Assembly: GCF_043641555.1 (NCBI RefSeq)
Contig: NZ_JBHZRJ010000002.1
Location: forward strand, 124,001-188,000
From: Saccharospirillum alexandrii_A
Lineage (GTDB): Bacteria > Pseudomonadota > Gammaproteobacteria > Pseudomonadales > Natronospirillaceae
DNA length: 64,000 nt
Direction of reading: 5' to 3'
The notes under the pieces are model-generated. The model saw only the letters and a program-made list of their open reading frames with translations. It had not been told where the DNA came from and ran no database searches. This document shows positions 1 to 7,316 of the stretch, piece after piece (position 1 is the first letter of the stretch; every line of letters starts with the position of its first letter). A program made the translations under genes and the position numbers.

Positions 1-836
1 ATGACCGGGACGACATCATTCGCTTTTTAAAACGGGTCAACCAGACCCTGCTGAAACTCGATGGCGACCCGAACGATCCGATTCACGTCAAGGCGTTCGA
101 TAAAGCCGGATGCCTTGGCCACCGGGTGATTCGCACCCCGGATGAAGTCGACAGCATTCCCGATGAGGAGTTTCCTTCTTTGATGGAGTCGCATCTGGAT
201 GGCTGGGAATTCGCGGTTGAAGCCTGGATTCACAACGGCAAGATCCGATTCCTGAATATTTCCGAGTACGTCAAGCTTGGTTATTCGGTCTACGTGCCGG
301 CCTCCCCGGAACTGGAAGTCTACCGCGAGAAGATCACGGCTCAGATCGAACTGCTGATCAAGACGTTCGACATCGAGTTCGGGCTGATTCACCCCGAGTA
401 CTTTGTGACCAGCGATGGCACCATGTACTTTGGCGAAGTGGCTTACCGGCCGCCGGGCTTTAAGGTATTTGAACTGCTGGAGCGGGTTTACGAGGGCTTC
501 AATGCCTATCAGGCGACCATGCTGGTATTCGACCCGAAATCGACTGACGAGGAGGTGGAAGCCTACTTCCCGGAGGCGGTTACCGATGCAAAGGCCCATG
601 CCGGTTGCTTTGGTGTGTACCCGCGTCGCCGTGTTGTCAGCCGCCTGGAAATTCCGGAAGAGACGGAAGACCATCCGTATTTCGAGTCCCACGAGCTGAC
701 CACGCCTCAGGAAGAGATTGTGACCAAACGCACCGCCTTTGGTACCCACTGGGGTCTGCTGTTCTTTGTGGGTAAGGATGCCAAGGAGATGCATCGCTTG
801 CTGGAACGTCAGCAAGAACTTGATTTCTATATCTAG
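1..836 (+). CDS. ATP-grasp ligase-like protein, 3' part (5' end outside window)
   Basis: The reading frame is open from base 3, so about 277 C-terminal residues are present and the true start lies upstream. What remains looks like the C-terminal half of an ATP-grasp domain: the segment FAVEAWIHNGK (substrate/ATP lobe strands) and the metal-binding end MYFGEVAYRPPG, which sits where carbamoyl-phosphate-synthase-like ATP-grasp ligases carry their E-x-N-x-R-x-G signature. Such enzymes join a carboxylate to an amine through an acyl-phosphate, often making dipeptides or amino-acid conjugates. The substrate cannot be told here. It lies 99 bases upstream of an equally unusual papain-like protein on the same strand, which suggests a joint job. 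ATP-grasp assignment is fairly sure; the reaction is unknown. Confidence 0.75.
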   Translation, partial: DRDDIIRFLKRVNQTLLKLDGDPNDPIHVKAFDKAGCLGHRVIRTPDEVDSIPDEEFPSLMESHLDGWEFAVEAWIHNGKIRFLNISEYVKLGYSVYVPASPELEVYREKITAQIELLIKTFDIEFGLIHPEYFVTSDGTMYFGEVAYRPPGFKVFELLERVYEGFNAYQATMLVFDPKSTDEEVEAYFPEAVTDAKAHAGCFGVYPRRRVVSRLEIPEETEDHPYFESHELTTPQEEIVTKRTAFGTHWGLLFFVGKDAKEMHRLLERQQELDFYI

Positions 837-850
837 TCTGACATTCAGAC

Positions 851-882
851 CATGGCCAGCCAGTTGAGAATTGCTGGCCATG
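851..882 (+). other. stem-loop between the ATP-grasp and papain-like genes
   Basis: Perfect 10-bp inverted repeat (CATGGCCAGC / GCTGGCCATG) with a 12-base loop, 15 bases after the ATP-grasp stop codon. There is no T-run after it, so it is a weak candidate for a terminator. It could instead stabilise or process an mRNA shared with the following gene. Confidence 0.5.
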
Positions 883-935
883 TTGTGACAGTCGCTCCAC
901 AGGAGAGACAGGGTGAGTTTTAATGGAGAACGACC

Positions 936-2978
936 GTGAGTCCGGATAATACAACGCCCACTGAAGGCTCCAGACTGGACGGTCTGCTGGCACAAATGGA
1001 TGACGCGGCCGTCTTACTGGCGCAAGCTCCGACCTTTTCGAAGCCCGCCAAAATTGGCCGGGTATTCGATACGGCCCGGCGAATCATGCTGCAGGAAGGT
1101 GGCTGTGCTGCCCTGGAAACACGCATTAAAGCGCTGGAAGACGCGGGTGTGTTCTGGGGCTCCGACTGGGCCAACCCGAGCGTTTTGATACCGACGTTGT
1201 CGCGATATTCCCTGCAAAGTCCTGTGGCTGAATCGGTCGTGATTGAGGCGCTCAGCGAACTGCGATTCCTGGCGGTTGCCCAGGGTATATATGCACATGA
1301 AGAGCTGTCGTCCGAGCAGGCCAGTCATTTCCTGAGCCAGGTGCTGGCTGCGAATCTGTCCCTGCTGTTCACGCCGCCGAGCGAGGCGGAACGGGAGACC
1401 CAGGGGCGGCTCGCGCAGTTGCCGCGAAACCTGCTGAAACACCTGGCAGAACGCATTGGTTATGAGCAGATTATCGATCAGCTGATCGACGAAATCTGGC
1501 GCATTCTGAATCAGCGGCCTATCCAGGTTGATTCGATCAAACAGATGATTACACAGATCGCCATTTGCCAGGCCAATCCGGAGATTGATCTGGGCACCAG
1601 CGGACAGGGCGCTGACCGGCTGGTCAGCAGCCTGTATGGGCCGACTCAGGCGTGCCGGGATGACCCGGGTGTGGAAGCCTATCAGCACAGCCTCAATGCC
1701 ATGGATTCCAGCGCTTTGCTCAAAGAGGCCACTGGCTTTGCCCGGGCCATGCACGATACGGGTCTCGTCTCGCCCTACCATGCCACGCTGTTACGGCATT
1801 TGCTGGAGTCCGATGATCATCTGTTGCCGGAAGCGCTCGGGTTGTCGACGACCGGTCGTGATTGTTTGTTGTGCTACCGCGAGCTTGTCTATGCCCTGAT
1901 CCGCGAGGCGGTGCATCCGCAAACGGCACAGGCCATTTACGGGCTGGCGCTGACGCTGGAGCGGGGCATTCTCTATCACCCATCGGTCGCGCCGGCGATG
2001 TGGCGTCAGTTGGCGCTGATTCTGTCGGAGTGGTCGCGAACCCGGCTGTCGATAGCCTTTGGCGATGCGATTGAACCCCGCTCACGGCTGCTGGAAGGTG
2101 TGCTGTGCATGCTGGGTCAGCCGCTCGGTGTAGGGCAGGGCAATAACCCGACCTGTCAGTCGGCCCGGGCTTTATCGATGTGGGCTTACAACGACCCGGA
2201 CTATCTGTTGCAAATGGTGGCCTGGGCCGCGCGGGATGACGAGATCATCATGCATTTTGAAGGTCAGCCCATTTCGTCCTGCGAGAGCGAGTCGGGCGTT
2301 GCCAGCAGTTTGCCGATCGATCTCGACGCCGTATCCCTGTTGGTGGTGCCTCATCTCGACCGCATTTATGCCGAGATGGGCCGTCGTTGTATTGGCCGTG
2401 AAGGCGATCCGCATCGCTGGGTGAATCCGGAGTTTCATGGTTGGTGGTCCGGTCGCGGCTTCAACATTAATGTCGATGTGGCCACCGGTGCGCTGGTGGA
2501 CCTGGAAGATTTTCTGCGTCATTTTTACGCCTCCTACCATCCCTATTACAACGGCAATCAACCGCTGATCCACCCGCAACCGGCTGGCATTGCCGTGACC
2601 GACAGTGCGGCGCGTTTTATTGGCTGGCACGCCATAACCATACTACGGGTGGCGATGGACCCGGAGCAGGTTATGCGGGTGTACTTCTATAACCCCAACA
2701 ACGACAGCGGCCAGAACTGGGGCGATGGGGTAGAAGTCAGTACCGCTGGCAAGGGTGAGCGCTATGGTGAGGCGTCTTTGCCATTCGCCCAGTTTGCCTC
2801 AAGGCTATACATCTTCCATTTCGACCCGCTGGAGCGGGGCGAGCTGGCGCTGATCACCCGGGACGAACTGGACGAAGTGGTGGGCTATATCCACCGAAGC
2901 TGGGGCATCGGGCGTGTGCCTGCCGGAGAGTTGCAGGCTGACTCGGGGCATGGCCAATCAACAGACTCCGAACCTTGA
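936..2978 (+). CDS. large protein with papain-like (C39/C1-like) catalytic arrangement
   Basis: A 680-residue protein I do not recognise as a named family. Residues 1 to about 395 look mainly helical with no familiar motif. The C-terminal part shows a papain-like order: Gln401 in GQGNNPTC, six residues before Cys407 (the same Gln-Cys spacing as papain Gln19/Cys25), then His565 in GWHAI, then Asn586 in YFYNPNNDSGQNWGDG. This resembles the oxyanion Gln, nucleophile, His and Asn of cysteine peptidases and C39-like domains. It may hydrolyse or transfer amide bonds. No signal peptide or membrane segment is evident, so it is probably cytoplasmic. It follows an ATP-grasp ligase, and ligase plus papain-fold peptidase pairs are known in peptide-conjugate systems. 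The start is the first GTG, about 20 bases after an AGGAGAG tract. The family resemblance is inferred by eye. Confidence 0.6.
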   Translation: MSPDNTTPTEGSRLDGLLAQMDDAAVLLAQAPTFSKPAKIGRVFDTARRIMLQEGGCAALETRIKALEDAGVFWGSDWANPSVLIPTLSRYSLQSPVAESVVIEALSELRFLAVAQGIYAHEELSSEQASHFLSQVLAANLSLLFTPPSEAERETQGRLAQLPRNLLKHLAERIGYEQIIDQLIDEIWRILNQRPIQVDSIKQMITQIAICQANPEIDLGTSGQGADRLVSSLYGPTQACRDDPGVEAYQHSLNAMDSSALLKEATGFARAMHDTGLVSPYHATLLRHLLESDDHLLPEALGLSTTGRDCLLCYRELVYALIREAVHPQTAQAIYGLALTLERGILYHPSVAPAMWRQLALILSEWSRTRLSIAFGDAIEPRSRLLEGVLCMLGQPLGVGQGNNPTCQSARALSMWAYNDPDYLLQMVAWAARDDEIIMHFEGQPISSCESESGVASSLPIDLDAVSLLVVPHLDRIYAEMGRRCIGREGDPHRWVNPEFHGWWSGRGFNINVDVATGALVDLEDFLRHFYASYHPYYNGNQPLIHPQPAGIAVTDSAARFIGWHAITILRVAMDPEQVMRVYFYNPNNDSGQNWGDGVEVSTAGKGERYGEASLPFAQFASRLYIFHFDPLERGELALITRDELDEVVGYIHRSWGIGRVPAGELQADSGHGQSTDSEP

Positions 2979-3341
2979 GGTAATACCTCAAGGTTCGGAG
3001 GTTAAATATTATATACCGCCTAGAGCCCGCGACGGATGGCAGGTCTGCTCTTGCGGGGTCGCCGTGAATACCTTCATGTAGGCTTAACTTCGGGATATGA
3101 ACCCCATCCATGGGGTTCACCCTGCGGGCTCGCTGCGCTCATGCTAAAACGCTCCCGGCGTTTTAGTCCCTGCCTCAGATACCCCCGCAAGAGCAGACCT
3201 GCCACCCATCGCTAAGCTATTGCAAAGTTAAAATCTTACTCAAATAAACTCTGTGAGTTGGTCGCTATCAATGCCGCTACGGTCGTGTAATCGGTAGTGC
3301 TACACTGTCGCGCATCTTTTCGATGAGTTGAGACCGACTTA
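2979..3341. repeat. hairpin-rich intergenic repeat element
   Basis: This 363-base gap carries no convincing gene. A perfect 21-bp inverted repeat (3038-3058 and 3183-3203, GGCAGGTCTGCTCTTGCGGGG and its complement; loosely extendable outward) encloses two smaller hairpins: TGAACCCCA/TGGGGTTCA at 3098-3119 and CTAAAACGC/GCGTTTTAG at 3143-3166. The nested layout resembles REP/MITE-type intergenic palindromes rather than a single terminator. A direct copy was not seen elsewhere in the window, although the DNA upstream of topA has a similar hairpin followed by ACCCTGC and CTCGCTGCGC. The last 130 bases presumably hold the promoter of the next gene, but none is clear. Confidence 0.6.
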
Positions 3342-4484
3342 ATGCCATACCCTTATCAAACGGAAACGCTGGTGGCTCAGGCCATGGGCGATATCGACGC
3401 CACCACCGGTGCACTGATTCCTGCCATCCATAACAGCACCACCTATCAACGTGATACCGACAACGGTTACAGCCGGGGGCGCATTTATTCGCGTGCCGAT
3501 AACCCCGGTTACGACCCGGTTGAACGGGTTCTGACCGAGCTGGAACAGGGTGCCGATGCGCTGGTGTTTGCGTCAGGCATGGCCGCCTCGGTAGCGGTGT
3601 TCCAGGCGTTGCAACCGGGTGCTCATGTCATTGCGCCGGTGGTGATGTACTGGTCGTTGCGCAACTGGCTGAAGCAGTTTTCGCAGCAATGGCAGATTGA
3701 CGTCAGTTTCGTTGATACCAGTGATACCGCAGCGGTAGCCGCCGCGCTCCAGCCTGGCAAGACCGGGCTGATCTGGCTGGAAACGCCGGGTAATCCGCTC
3801 TGGACGGTGGCGGATATTCAAGCCATTTGTGGCCTGGCGCATGACGCGGGCGCACGGGTGGTGGTGGATTCAACTGTGGCGACACCCATCCATACCCAGC
3901 CGCTTTTGCTGGGGGCAGATCTTGTTATGCATTCAGCCACCAAGTATCTGAACGGCCATTCGGATGTGATTGCCGGTGCGCTGGTGACAGCCCGCGACGA
4001 TGAGTTCTGGCAGCGTCTGATCAAACAGCGCTCCCAGGGTGGTGCGGTGCTGGGGCCTTTTGAAGCAGCGCTGTTGTTGCGCGGAATGCGCACCCTGGCA
4101 ATACGGGTGCGCGAGTGCTCGGCCAATGCGCAGCGGCTGGCAGAGCATCTGAATGCACACCCGGCGGTTGAGGAAGTGCTGTACCCAGGCTTGCCGGGCT
4201 TCGCCGGGCATGAGATTGCCCGTCAGCAAATGCGCAACGGTTTTGGCGGGATGCTGTCGGTTCGAATCAGGGGCGGTGCAGCGGCAGCCATCCAGGTGGC
4301 GGCCACACTGAAGGTTTGGAAGCGTGCCACGTCATTGGGAGGTGTGGAAAGCCTGGTCGAACATCGCGCCAGTATAGAAGGTGAAGGGACCCCAGTACCG
4401 GATGACCTGTTGCGTCTTTCGGTGGGCATTGAGGCGGTGTCCGATCTGATGGCTGATTTCGATCAGGCACTGGGCCAGTTGTAA
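3342..4484 (+). CDS. Cys/Met metabolism PLP-dependent enzyme (cystathionine gamma-synthase/beta-lyase type)
   Basis: A 380-residue fold-type I PLP enzyme acting on sulfur amino acids or their homoserine precursors. Family marks: the YSRADNPGYDPVE segment that contacts the cofactor phosphate, FASGMAA, and the Schiff-base lysine Lys201 in SATKYLNGHSD. Length is normal for the MetB/MetC/MetZ/MegL family. Motifs alone do not say whether it runs gamma-synthase, beta- or gamma-lyase or sulfhydrylase chemistry, so no symbol is given. Nearby methionine synthase (7317-11052) makes a role in homocysteine supply or recycling plausible, but the two are not in one operon. It stands alone, flanked by repeat DNA upstream and a hairpin-containing gap downstream. 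Confidence 0.85.
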   Translation: MPYPYQTETLVAQAMGDIDATTGALIPAIHNSTTYQRDTDNGYSRGRIYSRADNPGYDPVERVLTELEQGADALVFASGMAASVAVFQALQPGAHVIAPVVMYWSLRNWLKQFSQQWQIDVSFVDTSDTAAVAAALQPGKTGLIWLETPGNPLWTVADIQAICGLAHDAGARVVVDSTVATPIHTQPLLLGADLVMHSATKYLNGHSDVIAGALVTARDDEFWQRLIKQRSQGGAVLGPFEAALLLRGMRTLAIRVRECSANAQRLAEHLNAHPAVEEVLYPGLPGFAGHEIARQQMRNGFGGMLSVRIRGGAAAAIQVAATLKVWKRATSLGGVESLVEHRASIEGEGTPVPDDLLRLSVGIEAVSDLMADFDQALGQL

Positions 4485-4680
4485 CTCATGTCTCGGAGTT
4501 TGCATAACAAGAGCGTTGGGTGACGGATCAGTTGGACTGCCATGGACAGGTTTACGCCGACCCCACGGGGGATCTCCGGCACCCGATGCGGACCAAAGCT
4601 GCTCAGTCTTCACTGACTCCGATGAATCTCCGAGACACAATAGCCACTTGGCAAGACTGGCCGCAGAGGCTACTGTAGGC

Positions 4681-4700
4681 GCTTATCAGGCAAGATAAGC
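4681..4700 (+). other. stem-loop just before the RBS of the EAL-HDOD gene
   Basis: Seven-bp arms GCTTATC/GATAAGC with a 6-base loop end four bases before the AGGAAGGG Shine-Dalgarno of the following gene. It could modulate ribosome access. The rest of the 233-base gap shows no gene or clear promoter. Confidence 0.35.
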
Positions 4701-4717
4701 CAGCAGGAAGGGCCTCC

Positions 4718-5926
4718 ATGGCGCAGTTTTTCATTGCTCGACAGCCTATATACGATCGCGCGCTCAAGGTGATTGGCTACGAATTGCTGTATCGCGACAG
4801 CGATGTCAATGAAGCCCAGTTCGACGATCCCGATCGCGCCTCCAGCGACGCCATTCTTAACTCCTTTATTCACATCGGCATCGATACTCTGACCGGCAGC
4901 AGCCTGGTGTTCATCAATCTACCCAAAGCCTTTATCACAGACGGTGCGCTGACCCCGATGTTTCGGGAGCAGTGCGTACTGGAAGTGCTGGAAGATATCC
5001 GTGCCACGCCGGAGGTCATGTCTGGCCTGGAGCGGTTATCGAAGCAGGGGTTCAAGCTGGCATTGGATGACTTTGAGTTGACTGACGAGACCCGGCCTAT
5101 GTTGTGCTGGGCGCACTACGTCAAGGTCGATGTGCTGGGTCGGGGACGCGATGAACTGACGGCGTTGATGGCACAGTTGCGGCGTTACCCGGTGCAGGTG
5201 ATCGCAGAGAAGGTTGAAACTCAAGCCATGAAGCAATTGTGTGAGGAGCTTGGTTTCGACTGTTATCAGGGGTATTTCTTTTGCCGGCCGCAGGTAGTGA
5301 TGCGCAAGGGCGTAGCTGCGAACAAGGCGGTGGTTTTCGATTTGCTCAACAAGTTACAGCAGCCCGATGTCGGCCTGGATGAACTTGAAGCCTTGCTCGC
5401 GCACGATATTTCCCTCAGCTACAAGTTGCTGCGCTACATCAACAGCGCGGCGTTTTCACTGCGTCGTGAGGTCGATTCGATCAAGGATGCCATCGTGCTG
5501 CTGGGCATCGATAACGTGAAACATTGGGTATCGCTGATACTGATGACGCGGATGGACGACAGCAAGCCGCGCGAACTGATCACCACGGCACTGGTGCGAG
5601 CTCGCCTGTGCGAACGGGTTGCAGACCTCTGGCACCCGGAAGTACGCCATCAAATGTTCATTGTCGGGTTGTTCTCGGTGTTGGATGCTCTTATGGATCA
5701 ACCCATGGTCGAGTTGCTCGATACCATCATTCTCAGTATGCCGGTCAAGCTGGCTCTGCTGGAGTACGAAGGCGTTGCCGGTGACGTGTTGCGGCGGGTG
5801 CTGGCCTATGAGCAAATGGACTTTGACTCTCTGGAGCAAACGCCACTGACGCCAGCACAATGGGCGACGGCCTATCTGGAAGCGGTCCGGTGGGCCGATG
5901 AAAGCATGGTCACCATTGCGCCCTAG
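4718..5926 (+). CDS. EAL-HDOD signalling protein (YuxH-like)
   Basis: A 402-residue cytoplasmic protein. The N-terminal 200 residues are an EAL-like domain (FIARQPIYDRALKVIGYELLYR, VFINLP, LALDDFEL, KVDVLG, AEKVET, GYFFCRP). Residues about 200-400 are an HDOD domain (LLAHDISLSYKLLRYINSAAF). The EAL signature is degenerate: the catalytic EAL triplet is ELL, and the DDFGTGYSS loop is replaced by DDFELTDET. By analogy with other EAL-HDOD proteins it probably does not hydrolyse c-di-GMP and works by binding ligand or partners. SD AGGAAGGG precedes the ATG. Its stop overlaps the stop of the convergent yihY gene by four bases. Confidence 0.88.
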   Translation: MAQFFIARQPIYDRALKVIGYELLYRDSDVNEAQFDDPDRASSDAILNSFIHIGIDTLTGSSLVFINLPKAFITDGALTPMFREQCVLEVLEDIRATPEVMSGLERLSKQGFKLALDDFELTDETRPMLCWAHYVKVDVLGRGRDELTALMAQLRRYPVQVIAEKVETQAMKQLCEELGFDCYQGYFFCRPQVVMRKGVAANKAVVFDLLNKLQQPDVGLDELEALLAHDISLSYKLLRYINSAAFSLRREVDSIKDAIVLLGIDNVKHWVSLILMTRMDDSKPRELITTALVRARLCERVADLWHPEVRHQMFIVGLFSVLDALMDQPMVELLDTIILSMPVKLALLEYEGVAGDVLRRVLAYEQMDFDSLEQTPLTPAQWATAYLEAVRWADESMVTIAP

Positions 5927-7245
5927 TCACTTTCCGTGTCTTCACTCCGGCGCACCCAGTCTTCGAGTGTTTGATCCTTAAACGCCGTGATCATCGCTTG
6001 CTTGATGGTGTCTTGCATCGCCGAGGTGTAAGGGGGTGTTGATACTCTGGAGTCGGGCGCACGGATGGTGTGCAGCAGGTCAGCCAACCCAATCTGGTCC
6101 AGCGGCCGGGCCGGGGTTAACAGGTGGTCTTCGCTGCGGACGATCAGTTGTGCCTCGAGCAGCTTGTCCATCAGGCGGTCGACGACCGCCGCATCCACGT
6201 TCATTTCGCTGCTTAATGAAACGGCCTTGACGCCCGGTTCGTTCCTGTCAAAGCAGCGCGCAATCCGATACATCAGGGTCAGGCCCACGGCTTCATCGGT
6301 TTCTGCGCTGGGCAGAACGGTCTGACGCTGACGGATAAAGCGAAAATTCTGGCTGTAATAAGCCACCGTTGCACCGGTCAGTAACACCAGCCAGGACAGA
6401 TAGATCCAGACCAGCAGCAGAATACCGACCGCGAACCCCGAATAAATGGCTGTGTACTGGGTGGAGCTGGTGACAAAAAGCGTGAACAGATAACCCAGGC
6501 TTTGCCACAGAAAACCCGCTACAGCACCGCCGATAAACGCATGCCGAAACTTAACCTGGGTGTTGGGGATGAAGAAGTACAGAAAGGTAAACAGCGTAAT
6601 GATGACCACGTAGGGTGCCAGCCGGGAAAGCAGGCTGAATACCCACCCCAGCGGAGCGATTTCCAGCATGGACGCAACGGTATCGGAACTGACCAGGGCG
6701 GCGGTGGCACCGAGCGTCGAAAAAGCCAGTAAAGGCCCGATCAGAATGACACTCAAGTAGTTGCTGAAACGTTGAGCCAGCGGCCGAATCTGGCTGACTC
6801 GCCAGACCTGGTTAAAAGCCCGCTCCACTTTTTGAACCAGAGAAATGACGGTATACACCAGAATGCCAAGACCGACGGCGCCAAGCACCCCGACACGGAT
6901 ATTGTCGACAAAGTCGAGAACATTACTGGTGATTTCTTCGCTGCGCTCGCCCAGTGGCGCCAGGAGCAGGCTTTGCAGCAGTGGTTCGAGCTGGTTGTGA
7001 ACGCCAAAGCCTTTCAGCACCGAAAAACTGAGCGCCAGGAAGGGAACGATGGACAGCAGCGTGGTGTACACCAGGCTCATGGCGTGCAGATTGGTATTGC
7101 CCCGCGTCAGATCCTTGATGACGGCAAAGCCAATTCTGGCTATCCGAATACCGAGCCGACCCGGTCCCGGCAGCTTGGACAGATTGGGGTGCCACAACCA
7201 GTCCTGTGCCTGGGAAATCCAGTTTTTAGGGGTGGAGTCAGTCAC
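5923..7245 (-). CDS. yihY: YihY/virulence factor BrkB family inner-membrane protein
   Basis: A 440-residue polytopic membrane protein. The family signature region MSLVYTTLLSIVPFLALSFSV follows a short cytoplasmic N terminus, then several hydrophobic helices alternate up to about residue 290 (for example VGILLLVWIYLSWLVLLTGA). The last 130 residues are soluble and resemble a winged-helix-like tail. The family was once mislabelled ribonuclease BN; its function is still unsettled. It starts with GTG at 7245 behind an AGGAAAGGG Shine-Dalgarno. It may share a transcript with the metH pair, whose stop codon lies 71 bases upstream of this start, but nothing functional links them. Confidence 0.85.
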   Translation of the reverse strand: MTDSTPKNWISQAQDWLWHPNLSKLPGPGRLGIRIARIGFAVIKDLTRGNTNLHAMSLVYTTLLSIVPFLALSFSVLKGFGVHNQLEPLLQSLLLAPLGERSEEITSNVLDFVDNIRVGVLGAVGLGILVYTVISLVQKVERAFNQVWRVSQIRPLAQRFSNYLSVILIGPLLAFSTLGATAALVSSDTVASMLEIAPLGWVFSLLSRLAPYVVIITLFTFLYFFIPNTQVKFRHAFIGGAVAGFLWQSLGYLFTLFVTSSTQYTAIYSGFAVGILLLVWIYLSWLVLLTGATVAYYSQNFRFIRQRQTVLPSAETDEAVGLTLMYRIARCFDRNEPGVKAVSLSSEMNVDAAVVDRLMDKLLEAQLIVRSEDHLLTPARPLDQIGLADLLHTIRAPDSRVSTPPYTSAMQDTIKQAMITAFKDQTLEDWVRRSEDTESD

Positions 7246-7316
7246 GTGTCCCTTTCCTCAGAGTGCTTGCGTTGAGTATCACAGGAAACCAGCGTAACTG
7301 ACAACCGCGCCTCCGG

